Shown: positions 51,775 to 60,571 of the stretch, one piece after another
Layout of the letters: each line of letters begins with the position of its first letter
How positions within the stretch are numbered: the first letter of the stretch is position 1
Assembly (NCBI RefSeq): GCF_001017125.1
Contig: NZ_JXOJ01000004.1
Span: forward strand, 1-64,000
Length of the DNA stretch: 64,000 nucleotides
Reading direction: 5' to 3'
Source: Methanoculleus sediminis
GTDB lineage: Archaea; Halobacteriota; Methanomicrobia; Methanomicrobiales; Methanoculleaceae
Position numbers and translations under genes: made by a program
Notes under the pieces: model-generated
The model's database searches: none
Told to the model about the DNA's origin: nothing
The model's input: the letters and a program-made list of their open reading frames with translations, nothing else

Positions 51775-52587
51775 ATGGCTCGCGCATACAACGCCAGAGC
51801 CCTCATCATGAGCGGCTACGGGATCAACTCCGAGATGGAGACGGCGGAAGCCCTGATGCGGGCGGGCATGGCGTCCGATATCGTCCACATCAACGACCTC
51901 ATCGCGGGGGAGAAGACCCTCTCCGACTACCGGCTGATGGTCTTCCCCGGCGGGTTCTCCTACGGCGACGACACGGGGGCCGGCAACGCCTATGCAAACC
52001 GCGTCCGAAACAACCTCTGGAGCGACGTAAAAGAGTTCCTCGCGGGCGACAACCTGGTTCTCGGGATCTGCAACGGGTTCCAGATCCTCGCGAACCTCGG
52101 CCTGGTTCCGGCGTTCGACCGGGACTACCCCCGCGAGATCGCCCTGATGCCGAACAGGAAGGGCGTGCTGGAGTGCCGGTTCGTCACCCTGAAGCCTGCC
52201 GCGGATAACCTCTGGACGAAGGGCATCTCGCACCTCTACTGTCCCGTCTCACACGGCGAAGGGAACTTCTCCTGTTCGGAGGAGACCCTGAAGCGCATCG
52301 AGAGAGAGAACATGGTCGCGTTCCGCTACTGCCGCGACGACCTCTCCCCCGCGGGAGGGGAGTACCCCTACAACCCGAACGGGGCGCTCGCGGACATCGC
52401 CGGAGTAACGTCGGCGGACGGCAAGGTTCTCGGGCTGATGCCGCACCCCGAGAGGGCCATGGAGTTCGTGAACCTCTACGACTGGCCGATCCAAAAAGAG
52501 CGGCTGAAGCGCGAGGGAAAACCCCTCCCCACCGAATCGATGAACATGCGGTTCTTCCGTAACGTCGTCGATTACTTCGGGAGATAA
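51775..52587 (+). CDS. purQ: FGAM synthase glutaminase subunit PurQ
   Basis: A 270-residue class I glutamine amidotransferase that delivers ammonia to PurL. The nucleophile elbow is LGICNGFQILANLG (about residues 88-101, Cys91) with the oxyanion FPGGFSYGDD (about 57-66) and catalytic His-Glu in LMPHPERAMEF (about 219-229). It is longer than bacterial PurQ (about 225), like the amidotransferase domain of large PurL. It starts 3 bases after purL, so subunit synthesis is coupled. Confidence 0.94.
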   Translation: MARAYNARALIMSGYGINSEMETAEALMRAGMASDIVHINDLIAGEKTLSDYRLMVFPGGFSYGDDTGAGNAYANRVRNNLWSDVKEFLAGDNLVLGICNGFQILANLGLVPAFDRDYPREIALMPNRKGVLECRFVTLKPAADNLWTKGISHLYCPVSHGEGNFSCSEETLKRIERENMVAFRYCRDDLSPAGGEYPYNPNGALADIAGVTSADGKVLGLMPHPERAMEFVNLYDWPIQKERLKREGKPLPTESMNMRFFRNVVDYFGR

Positions 52588-52597
52588 GCATTCCCGA

Positions 52598-52604
52598 TTT
52601 TTTT
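52598..52604 (+). terminator. Oligo-T terminator after purQ
   Basis: Seven T starting 11 bases after the purQ stop, followed by a purine-rich stretch. Simple archaeal terminator for purLQ. Confidence 0.5.
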
Positions 52605-52656
52605 AGGGGAGGGCGGAACTCCACCCGCGACGGATACCTCCCGTGCCCCGGCGTAA

Positions 52657-52668
52657 AAACTATATTAT
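52657..52668 (+). promoter_or_regulatory. Putative TATA box before small gene
   Basis: AACTATATTATC lies about 30 bases before GGAGGG and 48 bases before the inferred ACG start of the next gene. Spacing fits transcription start near 52690. Confidence 0.4.
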
Positions 52669-52709
52669 CTTCCCGGGAGAATATCCGGCCGGAACCGGAG
52701 GGAATCGCC

Positions 52710-53048
52710 ACGAAGATCAGGATCGCCCGCTGTTTTGCGGAGGAGAGCGCCGATACGCCTGCGGTCCTGGAGATCGAGGTGGAGCAGGCGGACGTTCCTG
52801 CCGCAGACGAGATCCTCTCGTTCGCCTCCGTCCACGGGAACTTCGTCTGCATCTCCGACCGCATCTTCCGCCGGTTCGAGATCGTCCTCCCTCCCGATAG
52901 CCGCCTCGAGATCCTCAAGGACGCGCTCCTCGAGGTCATACGCCTCGAGCCCGAAGGCTCGGGGGGGCTCAACCCCTACGAGGTCGAGGACTTCGTCGAC
53001 GCGCTCGAGCGGACGCGGCAGAAGGCTCTCGCCGACGACAGCGCCTGA
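52710..53048 (+). CDS. Hypothetical protein with apparent ACG start
   Basis: A 112-residue protein beginning (M)KIRIARCFAEESADTPAVLE with no recognised family; the C-terminal part is acidic and helical (NPYEVEDFVDALERTRQKAL). In frame upstream there is no ATG, GTG or TTG. The codon at 52710 is ACG, with a perfect GGAGGG (52697-52702) 7 bases before it, so ACG seems to stand where ATG is expected. GTG 52779 would cut the conserved-looking first strand and has no ribosome binding site. A point mutation, a sequencing error or true ACG initiation are possible. Confidence 0.6.
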   Translation, partial: TKIRIARCFAEESADTPAVLEIEVEQADVPAADEILSFASVHGNFVCISDRIFRRFEIVLPPDSRLEILKDALLEVIRLEPEGSGGLNPYEVEDFVDALERTRQKALADDSA

Positions 53049-53123
53049 CATCATGTTTCGTTCACCTTTTTGCCCGGGACCGCGAACCGATACGTGATCG
53101 GAGTGACGGAAAAGGAGAGAGGG

Positions 53124-53957
53124 GTGGGCGGGCTTGCCGTCAACACCATCCATACCATGGACTGCATCGAGGGCATGCGGCGCCTCCCGGCGGGCTCCGT
53201 CGACGTCATCGTCACGTCGCCGCCCTACAACATCGGGAAGGACTACAACTCCTACGACGACAGAAAGCCCCGCGAGGACTACCTCGGCTGGCTCGCGGAG
53301 TTCGCCGCCGGAGCGGCGCGGGTCCTCGCCGACGACGGCTCGTTCTTCCTCAACATCGGCGGCAAACCCCGGGACCCCTGGATCCCCTTCGACGCCGTCC
53401 AGCGGTTCCGCCCCCACTTCGAACTGCAGAACGTCATTCACTGGGTCAAGTCGATCGCCATAGAGAAGGAGGACGTCGGCGGCTACGAGAAGATCACCGG
53501 CGATATCGCCGTCGGCCACTACCAGCCGGTGAACAGCGCCCGCTACCTGAGCCAGTGCCACGAGCACATCTTCCACTTCACGAAGAAAGGGGACGTGGCG
53601 ATCGACAGACTGGCGGTCGGCGTCCCCTACCAGGACAAGAGCAACATCGGCCGCTGGAAGGCGGCGGAGCGCGATCTCCGGGACCGGGGGAACACCTGGT
53701 TCATCCCCTACCGGACGATCCGCTCCTCCCGGCCGCACCCGACCAGTTTCCCGGAGAAACTTCCCGAGATGTGCATCCGGCTCCACGGCTGCCGGCCCGG
53801 AATGCTTGTTCTCGACCCCTTCATGGGCATCGGGAGCACGGCGCTTGCGGCGATCGCCCTCGGTGCGGACTACATCGGCTTTGAGATCGACCCGGAATAC
53901 CGGGAGATTGCGGAGAGCCGGATCGTCGAAGCGCGCAGCGAGAAAGAACGAAACTAA
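53124..53957 (+). CDS. Orphan DNA methyltransferase, N4C/N6A beta class
   Basis: A 277-residue site-specific DNA methyltransferase. The order is catalytic motif [10 protein letters not shown] (about residues 31-38) before the SAM motif [28 protein letters not shown] (about 232-258), as in the beta class (N4-cytosine or N6-adenine). GTG 53124 has GGAGA 5 bases upstream and gives the usual start [12 protein letters not shown]; longer GTG/TTG starts are possible. No restriction endonuclease gene is adjacent, so it looks like a solitary, possibly regulatory enzyme. Confidence 0.88.
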   Translation: MGGLAVNTIHTMDCIEGMRRLPAGSVDVIVTSPPYNIGKDYNSYDDRKPREDYLGWLAEFAAGAARVLADDGSFFLNIGGKPRDPWIPFDAVQRFRPHFELQNVIHWVKSIAIEKEDVGGYEKITGDIAVGHYQPVNSARYLSQCHEHIFHFTKKGDVAIDRLAVGVPYQDKSNIGRWKAAERDLRDRGNTWFIPYRTIRSSRPHPTSFPEKLPEMCIRLHGCRPGMLVLDPFMGIGSTALAAIALGADYIGFEIDPEYREIAESRIVEARSEKERN

Positions 53958-53999
53958 AACTGGCGGATCTTATATCCCCTAAACCCCAACGAGAGACCG

Positions 54000-55235
54000 A
54001 TGGAGACCCTCATCGCATTCGCCGTCATCCTCATAGCGATCACCGTCGCCTCGCTCAGGTACCGCCTCCCCCCGTTCCTCACCCTGGTGGGGGCATCCGT
54101 CCTCTTCGGCTTCATTGCCGGCATGCCTGAGGAGACGGTAATTGCGGCAGTCACCGGCGGTGCCGGCAGGATCTTCTCCATCCTCGCCGTGGTCATCTTC
54201 TGCGGGGTCGGCATCGCCCAGGTTCTCCGCGAGAGCGGCCGGATTGCTGATATCGTCGCCGACATCCGGGGACTGGTGCGCCGCCCCCTCGCCACGGCGG
54301 GAGCGGCCGGCTACCTCCTCTCCGTCCCGCTGATGTGCGGCATCACCTCGTTCGTCATCCTCGCCCCCATCCTCACGCACCTCTCTCCCGATCGGCAGGC
54401 CTCGAAGACCCTCCTCTACTGCGCCGGCGCCGCCGGGATGATCTCCTACGTGCTCCTCTACCCCGCTCCCGTCGTCTACTCGACCATTACGACCCTCGGC
54501 CTCTTCTCCGGCCGGCCCTGGAATATCGACCTCGCCGCCCTCCCCCTCTCCCTCCTTCTCCTCGCCGGGCTCCTCCTCGCCACGCGGAGACGCACGCCCC
54601 CGGCCGAACCGCCGGAGGAACCGGCGGCCGGGCGGGATCTCCGTGCCTGGCTGCCGTTCATCGTCATCGTCGGGATGCTCGCGGTCGGGTCGTTGGTGCC
54701 CCCGCTCCACGCCCTCGCGAACATCAACCTGGCGCTCCTTGCCGGGCTCTTCGCCGCCCTCGCCACCGTTCCGGGCGACGTCCGGGAGCGGGCGCTCCAT
54801 AAGGGGACGAAGAACGCCGGGATCATCATCTTCGACCTCGCCGGTGCCGGGGCGCTCGGCGGCGTCATCGCCGCAAGCACCTTCCCCGCGGACGTGACCG
54901 CGCTGGTCACGGGCAATCTTCCCCTGATCATCCTCCCGTTCGTCATCGCCGCCCTGGTGCAGGCGGCACAGGGATCGAGGGTCGTGACCGCGGCCGTCAC
55001 CGGCAGCATTCTCGCCACGACCCCGGCCGTCACAGCGATTAACCCCCTCGCCCTGGTGCTCATGGTCTCCGCGGGGGCGTTCATGTTCTCCTACGTCAGC
55101 GACCCCTTCTTCTGGCTGCTCAAACGGACGACCGGCGACGACTTCTCCGCGATCGTGCGGAACTACACCCTGCCGCTCTCGGCGGCGGGGCTCGTCACGC
55201 TCGCGGCGGCGCTGGTCGCCCAGGCCGTTCAATGA
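54000..55235 (+). CDS. GntP/DUF401-like organic anion permease
   Basis: A 411-residue membrane protein with 10-12 predicted helices in a two-fold arrangement. Segments such as GAGALGGVIAAS (about 281-292) and QAAQGSRVVTAAVTGSI (about 321-337) resemble the GntP gluconate permease group and related DUF401 proteins, in which Q/G-S-T/R motifs line the substrate path. The substrate is unknown. It lies directly upstream of the fdhA promoter but is separated from it by about 100 bases, so co-regulation is not evident. Confidence 0.72.
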   Translation: METLIAFAVILIAITVASLRYRLPPFLTLVGASVLFGFIAGMPEETVIAAVTGGAGRIFSILAVVIFCGVGIAQVLRESGRIADIVADIRGLVRRPLATAGAAGYLLSVPLMCGITSFVILAPILTHLSPDRQASKTLLYCAGAAGMISYVLLYPAPVVYSTITTLGLFSGRPWNIDLAALPLSLLLLAGLLLATRRRTPPAEPPEEPAAGRDLRAWLPFIVIVGMLAVGSLVPPLHALANINLALLAGLFAALATVPGDVRERALHKGTKNAGIIIFDLAGAGALGGVIAASTFPADVTALVTGNLPLIILPFVIAALVQAAQGSRVVTAAVTGSILATTPAVTAINPLALVLMVSAGAFMFSYVSDPFFWLLKRTTGDDFSAIVRNYTLPLSAAGLVTLAAALVAQAVQ

Positions 55236-55277
55236 CTGCATCTCTTACCCTGTGCCACCGATATTCACCAAAAAATT

Positions 55278-55293
55278 GGTCACGACCATGACC
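55278..55293. promoter_or_regulatory. Dyad next to fdhA TATA box
   Basis: GGTCA-CGACCA-TGACC is an inverted repeat (5-base arms, 6-base spacer) immediately before the TATA box of fdhA. Its location fits a regulator-binding site, for example for formate- or molybdate-dependent control. No known consensus is matched. Confidence 0.45.
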
Positions 55294-55303
55294 ATTATAT
55301 AAT
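55294..55303 (+). promoter_or_regulatory. TATA box of fdhAB
   Basis: ATTATATAAT centred about 40 bases before ATG 55339. Transcription would start near 55325, leaving a short leader with the GGGAGA ribosome binding site. Confidence 0.6.
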
Positions 55304-55338
55304 CCGGGCGGTATGTTGTCCCTGCCAGAGGGAGAATG

Positions 55339-57402
55339 ATGGAAATCAAGTACGTATCGACGACATGCCCGTACTGTGGCACCGGGTGCGGGTTCAACCT
55401 TGTCGTCCGGGACGGCAAGGTCTTTGACGTTGCGCACTGGCAGCGCGCACCCGTCAACGGGGGCAAACTCTGCCCCAAAGGACGCTATGCCCATGAATTC
55501 ATCAACAGCCCGGACCGCCTCACGAAACCGCTGATCAAGAAGGACGGCGGGTTTGTCGAGGCGACCTGGGACGAAGCCTACGACCTGATCGCGGAGAAGT
55601 TCGGGTCCTACAACCCCGACGAGATAGCCTGTCTCTCATCCGCCCGGACATCGAACGAGGAGAACTACCTGATGCAGAAGTTCGCCCGGGTAGTCCTCAA
55701 GACCCCGCACGTCGACCACTGCGCCCGGCTCTGCCATGCCTCCACCGTCGCGGGCCTCGCAGCGGTCTTCGGGTCGGGGGCGATGACCAACTCGATCAAG
55801 GACATAGCCGAGTCGAAATGCGTCTTCGTCCTTGGGAGTAACACCTTCGAGCAGCACCCGCTGATCGGGCGAAGCATCATCCGTGCGAAAGAGGCCGGTG
55901 GCAAGGTGATCGTGGCCGACCCGCGCTACACCCCCACCGCGAAGCAGGCCGATCTCTACATGCCGTTCATATCGGGCACCGACGTCGCGATCTTAAACGG
56001 CCTGATGCAGGAGATCATCAAAAACGGTCGGGAGGATAAGGAGTTCATCGAGAAGCGCACCAAAGACTTCGAGAAACTCAAGGAAGTCGTCATGAAGGAT
56101 GACTACAGCCTCGAGAACGTCTCGAAAGTCTCCGGTACCCCTGTCGAGGGCCTCCGGACCGCGGCCGAGTGGATCGCGACCGCCGACGTCGCCACGCTCA
56201 TCTACTCGATGGGCATCACCCAGCACACCGTCGGCGTCGACAACGTCAAATCGACCGCCAACCTGATGATGCTCACCGGCAACCTGGGCAAGCCCGGCAG
56301 CGGCGTCAATCCGCTCCGCGGCCAGAACAACGTCCAGGGCGCCTGCGATATGGGAGCCCTGCCGAACGTCTACTCGGGCTACCAGAAGGTCACCGACGAG
56401 GCGGCGCAGAAGAAGATGAAGGAGATGTGGGGCGTCGAGGAGATTGCCGAGGGCAAGGTCGGCTACACCGTCACCGAGATGGTCAACGTCCTCGCCGAGA
56501 GTCCCGGCAAACTCAAAGCGATGTACATCATGGGCGAGAACCCGATGCTCTCCGACCCCGACCTCGGCCATGTCGAGGAGGGGCTCAGGAACCTCGAGTT
56601 CCTGGTCGTGCAGGACATCTTCCTGACCGAGACCGCCGAACTCGCGGACGTGGTGCTCCCCGCTGCATGCTACGCCGAGAAGGACGGCACCCAGACGAAC
56701 ACCGAGCGGCGGGTCCAGCGCTGGAAGAAGGCCCAGGATCCGCCGGGCGAGGCGAAGGAAGACTGGAAGATCCTCTGCGAACTCGGAAGCAGGATGGGCT
56801 ATCCGGAGCAGTTTGCGTTCGAGAGCCCCGAAGCGGTCTTCGACGAGGTCGCCGCCGTCACGCCGTCCTACCACGGCATGTCCTATGGGCGCCTCGACCC
56901 CGACGGCCTGCACTGGCCCTGTCCGACCGAGGAGCACCCGGGAACGCCGATCCTTCATCGGGAGACGTTCGCCATGCCCGATGGGCTCGGCGTCTTCTCA
57001 CCGATCGAGTGGAAGCCGCCGGCGGAAGTCCCCGACGCCGAGTATCCGTTCGTCCTCACGACCGGCCGCACGATCTGGCAGTGGCACACCGGCACCATGA
57101 CCCGCCGGTCGTGGAGCCTCGAGAAAGAGGCGCCCATCGGCTGGATCGAGATCAACCCCGAGGACGCAAAGGCACTCGGGATCAAAGACGAAGAGGTCGT
57201 CCGGGCAAGCACCCGGCGGGGCTCGGTCGAGATCCCCGCACGGGTCACCCCAGAGATCATCAAGGGTGTCATGTTCATACCGTTCCACTACAAGGAGCAC
57301 CCGGCGAACAGGCTGACCCACAATGCGCTTGACCCCGTAGCGAAGATCCCCGAGTTCAAGGCGTGTGCCGTGAGAGTCGAAAAGATCACCGAGGAGGCCT
57401 GA
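55339..57402 (+). CDS. fdhA: Formate dehydrogenase alpha subunit
   Basis: A 687-residue molybdopterin oxidoreductase, the catalytic subunit of the F420-reducing formate dehydrogenase. The 4Fe-4S site is CPYCGTGCGFNL (about residues 10-21) with a fourth Cys in LCPKGRYAHE. The metal ligand position is Cys in HCARLCHASTVAGL (about 126-139), so this is a Cys and not a selenocysteine enzyme. The pterin-binding C-terminal domain has LTTGRTIWQWHTGTMTRR. ATG 55339 is better spaced from GGGAGA than 55336. With FdhB it feeds electrons from formate into methanogenesis. Confidence 0.95.
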   Translation: MEIKYVSTTCPYCGTGCGFNLVVRDGKVFDVAHWQRAPVNGGKLCPKGRYAHEFINSPDRLTKPLIKKDGGFVEATWDEAYDLIAEKFGSYNPDEIACLSSARTSNEENYLMQKFARVVLKTPHVDHCARLCHASTVAGLAAVFGSGAMTNSIKDIAESKCVFVLGSNTFEQHPLIGRSIIRAKEAGGKVIVADPRYTPTAKQADLYMPFISGTDVAILNGLMQEIIKNGREDKEFIEKRTKDFEKLKEVVMKDDYSLENVSKVSGTPVEGLRTAAEWIATADVATLIYSMGITQHTVGVDNVKSTANLMMLTGNLGKPGSGVNPLRGQNNVQGACDMGALPNVYSGYQKVTDEAAQKKMKEMWGVEEIAEGKVGYTVTEMVNVLAESPGKLKAMYIMGENPMLSDPDLGHVEEGLRNLEFLVVQDIFLTETAELADVVLPAACYAEKDGTQTNTERRVQRWKKAQDPPGEAKEDWKILCELGSRMGYPEQFAFESPEAVFDEVAAVTPSYHGMSYGRLDPDGLHWPCPTEEHPGTPILHRETFAMPDGLGVFSPIEWKPPAEVPDAEYPFVLTTGRTIWQWHTGTMTRRSWSLEKEAPIGWIEINPEDAKALGIKDEEVVRASTRRGSVEIPARVTPEIIKGVMFIPFHYKEHPANRLTHNALDPVAKIPEFKACAVRVEKITEEA

Positions 57403-57404
57403 AA

Positions 57405-58670
57405 ATGGCTGGCAAAGGCGATTTACTCTATGCATGGACGACGGACGACGAACTCCGCGCGAAGGCCGAGACCGGCGGGGCGGTCACCGCGCTGCTGCGC
57501 CACGCCCTCGAGAGCGGCATGGTCGACGCGGTCTTCGCGGTCAGGAAGGGCGCGGACGTCTACGACGCGCTGCCGGCCATGATCACCGATCCCGCCGAGA
57601 TCGGGGGGATTGCGGGATCGCTTCACTGCGGCACCCTGCTGCTCCCCAAGCAGATGCGGCGATGTCTTCTTGCCACCGAGCCGAACATGAGGATCGCGAC
57701 CGTACTTAAAGGCTGCGACGTCAAGGCAATCTACGAGATGGCGAAGCGCAACCAGGTCAACCTGGACAACATCATCATCATCGGCCTCAACTGCGGCGGC
57801 ACCATCCGGCCGGAGACGGCCCGGATCATCGTCCGGGAGAAGCTCGGCCTTGACCCCGATTCGGTCGTCAAGGAGGAGATCGACAAAGGAAAGTTCATCG
57901 TCGTGACAAAGGACGGCGAGCACGCCTCCGTCTCAATCGACGAACTCGAGGAGGGGTCGGAGGATCTCCTCGGGGACCCGGGCCTCGGCCGCCGCAGCAA
58001 CTGCCGCCGGTGCAAGATCAAGATCCCGCGCCAGGCAGACCTTGCCTGCGGCAACTGGGGCGTTATTGGTGAAAAAGCCGGCAACGCCACCTTCGTCGAA
58101 GTCTGCTCCGAGAAGGGTGCAAACCTCCTCAACGCCGCCGCAAAAGCCGGAGCGGTCTCCACCGAGCCCGCAAACCCCAAGGGCATCGAGATCCGCGGCA
58201 AAGTCGAGAACGCGATGCTGAAACTCGGCGATAAGTGGCGGGAACGCTACTTCGGGGCGCTCGGCGAGGGAACGGAGCGCCTGAACAGGATCCGGGAGCA
58301 GACGAGCCGGTGCATCAAGTGCTACTCCTGCATCGAGAACTGCCCGATCTGCTACTGCGTCGACTGCAGCACGAAGAAGGACTACCTGGTCGAGCCCGGC
58401 GTGATCCCGCCGCCGTTCATGTTCCACCTGATCCGGTTCGCGCACATCTCCGACTCATGCGTCAACTGCGGCCAGTGCGAGGAGCTCTGCCCCGTGGAGA
58501 TCTCGAACTCGGTCTTCCTTCACGCCATCCAGACCGACCTCGAGAAACTCTTCGGGTTCCACCCGGGCGAGGACATGACCCCGCCGGTGCTCGCGCTCGT
58601 CGAGGAGACGGCGGAGAGAAAACGCCTCGAGGCGACGGGGAGCGATCAGATCTTCGACATCTTCAGATGA
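57405..58670 (+). CDS. fdhB: Formate dehydrogenase beta subunit (F420-reducing)
   Basis: A 421-residue FdhB/FrhB-type flavoprotein that passes electrons from FdhA to coenzyme F420. N-terminal FrhB-like domain with ETGGAVTALLRHALE (about 22-36) and GLNCGGTIRPET; C-terminal ferredoxin domain with CIKCYSCIENCPICYC (about 304-319) and CVNCGQCEELCP (about 352-363), two 4Fe-4S clusters. GAGGAGG at 57391-57397 overlaps the fdhA end, so the genes are coupled. Confidence 0.95.
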   Translation: MAGKGDLLYAWTTDDELRAKAETGGAVTALLRHALESGMVDAVFAVRKGADVYDALPAMITDPAEIGGIAGSLHCGTLLLPKQMRRCLLATEPNMRIATVLKGCDVKAIYEMAKRNQVNLDNIIIIGLNCGGTIRPETARIIVREKLGLDPDSVVKEEIDKGKFIVVTKDGEHASVSIDELEEGSEDLLGDPGLGRRSNCRRCKIKIPRQADLACGNWGVIGEKAGNATFVEVCSEKGANLLNAAAKAGAVSTEPANPKGIEIRGKVENAMLKLGDKWRERYFGALGEGTERLNRIREQTSRCIKCYSCIENCPICYCVDCSTKKDYLVEPGVIPPPFMFHLIRFAHISDSCVNCGQCEELCPVEISNSVFLHAIQTDLEKLFGFHPGEDMTPPVLALVEETAERKRLEATGSDQIFDIFR

Positions 58671-58684
58671 CCCGGGCTGAAATC

Positions 58685-60571
58685 TCAACCCTCCGCCCTT
58701 TTTTTGCCGCCGGAACTCTTTTCTGCTGCCGTATCCGATTCGATCAGGGTAACGGAACCGGTACGGTGGCGCCTCCCTGCCGACCGCGATGCCTTCTGGG
58801 TATAGGCCTTCATAATATCCGTCCGGGTGATGAACCCGGAGAGTTCTCTTGGGTCGTCTGCCGGGACGACGGGCAGGTGATGAATGTCGCGCTCGGTCAT
58901 CAGATCCAGGGCCTCGCGGAGCGTACAGGCGTGATGCACGGTGAATACACGTGAACTCATGGCATCCTCCACCAGTTCGTCATGTTCGCCGTTTATCCGG
59001 TTGTCTCTGACATCGTCGAGAGCGATCATGCCGACGAGGCTCCCTTTCTTATCGAGCACCGGAAATCCGGTGTGCAGCGTCCTGTCAATCAGGTGAAGCA
59101 CCCGTCCGGCGGTATCATCGGGCGAAACGGCCACAATCCGGTCACGGGGCACCATAACATCGCCCACGTGAATATCCTGAAGGATCTCAATCATATACTC
59201 GTCGCGGTGAGCGGGCGACTGTGAACGGTTCAACACCTGTTCGCGGAAGATGGTGGACTGGCCGATGAGAATGACCGCCACAGATACGGCGCCCATCGCC
59301 GGCACGAGCAGGGAGAAGTCGCCGGTCATCTCCACGACCATGATCATGACCGCGATGGGTGCATGGGAGATCGCACCGAAGAGAGCGATCATCCCGACGA
59401 TGAAGAAGACCGGCACTGATTCGGCGGGTATGATCCCGGGAAGGGCGAGGTGCAGCAGGGAACCGAAGGCGCCTCCCGTCGCCCCCCCGATCACCAGCCC
59501 CGGTGCGAAGACGCCGCCGCTCCCCCCGGAACCGATGGTGAGCGACGTAGTCAGGATCTTTGCAAACGGGAGGAAGAGCAGCACCCCGACAGGGAGCATG
59601 TTATAGAGCGCGAGTTGCGCAAAGCCGTATCCGGTACCGAGGCTCCCGAGCCCGACGATTGCCGCTTCGGGAGAGAGGGCGGCAAGAGCGAGGACGAACG
59701 TGCCGGTGAGGAATGCCCCGGCGAGGGGTTTGAAATGATTCGGGATCTTCAGGCGGCTGAATACCTTTTTGAAAATCCTGTTTGTCCCATAGAATGTGTT
59801 TATGTAGATCAGACCGACTGCAGTCGAGACCACGCCGAGGAGGATGAAGAACGGGATCTGGGAAACGTTCCAGGAAGTCACCCCGGGGCCGAAGACCGGT
59901 TCAAAGCCTTCAACCAGGCCGAAGATGGCGTAACCGATGACAGAAGCCAGAAACGCAGGAACGATCGCTTCGGTCTCGAAATCCTGCCTGTAGAGGATCT
60001 CCGCAGCGAGGATCGCCCCCCCGAGAGGCGCCATAAAGATCGTGCCGATTCCGGCGCCGACACCGGTGGCGATAGCAAGCCTCCGCTCACGTGCGGAGAG
60101 GCCCAGAAGATCGGCGGCGATCGAGCCGAAGCCGGCCGACATCTGTGCGGTCGGCCCTTCACGCCCCGCGCTTCCTCCCGTCGAGATGGTCAGGACGGCG
60201 GTGACTGCTTTGACGAGGGGAACGCGCCAGCGCACTTTTTTCCCTCCGTGAAACGCCTTTATCGCCGCATCCGTCCCGTGCCCCTCCGCCTCCGGGGCGA
60301 AGGTGTAGACCAGGAGACCGGAGAGAAGCCCTCCGAAACAGATGACGGGGAGGATCATCCAGAGGTTATCGGGAGGAGCCCACTGAGCAATATCCTGGAG
60401 GTTCTGCCCTTCCTTAGGGATTTGAAACCCTACGATCCCTTCCATGAAGAATGCAGTTCCCAGTTTCAACCCTTCGAAAAAGAACAGAGCGCCGAGGCCG
60501 GCAATGAGCCCGACGATGACGGCGATAAGTATAACTCTCCTGTAGGGAGTGACGGTTTCCTCGACCTGCAT
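58685..60571 (-). CDS. ClC-family chloride channel with CBS domains
   Basis: A 628-residue ClC transporter/channel. The anion-selectivity regions are visible: GGSAGREGPTAQ (about residues 130-141, GxEGP motif with the gating Glu) and GSGGSGGVFAPGL (about 355-367). There are about 10 or more helices up to residue 430, then two CBS domains (about 455-510 and 520-585) that may sense adenine nucleotides. The start at 60571 (MQVEETVTPYRR) precedes the first helix; the open frame further upstream is not protein-like. It is convergent with fdhB. Confidence 0.9.
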   Translation of the reverse strand: MQVEETVTPYRRVILIAVIVGLIAGLGALFFFEGLKLGTAFFMEGIVGFQIPKEGQNLQDIAQWAPPDNLWMILPVICFGGLLSGLLVYTFAPEAEGHGTDAAIKAFHGGKKVRWRVPLVKAVTAVLTISTGGSAGREGPTAQMSAGFGSIAADLLGLSARERRLAIATGVGAGIGTIFMAPLGGAILAAEILYRQDFETEAIVPAFLASVIGYAIFGLVEGFEPVFGPGVTSWNVSQIPFFILLGVVSTAVGLIYINTFYGTNRIFKKVFSRLKIPNHFKPLAGAFLTGTFVLALAALSPEAAIVGLGSLGTGYGFAQLALYNMLPVGVLLFLPFAKILTTSLTIGSGGSGGVFAPGLVIGGATGGAFGSLLHLALPGIIPAESVPVFFIVGMIALFGAISHAPIAVMIMVVEMTGDFSLLVPAMGAVSVAVILIGQSTIFREQVLNRSQSPAHRDEYMIEILQDIHVGDVMVPRDRIVAVSPDDTAGRVLHLIDRTLHTGFPVLDKKGSLVGMIALDDVRDNRINGEHDELVEDAMSSRVFTVHHACTLREALDLMTERDIHHLPVVPADDPRELSGFITRTDIMKAYTQKASRSAGRRHRTGSVTLIESDTAAEKSSGGKKRAEG

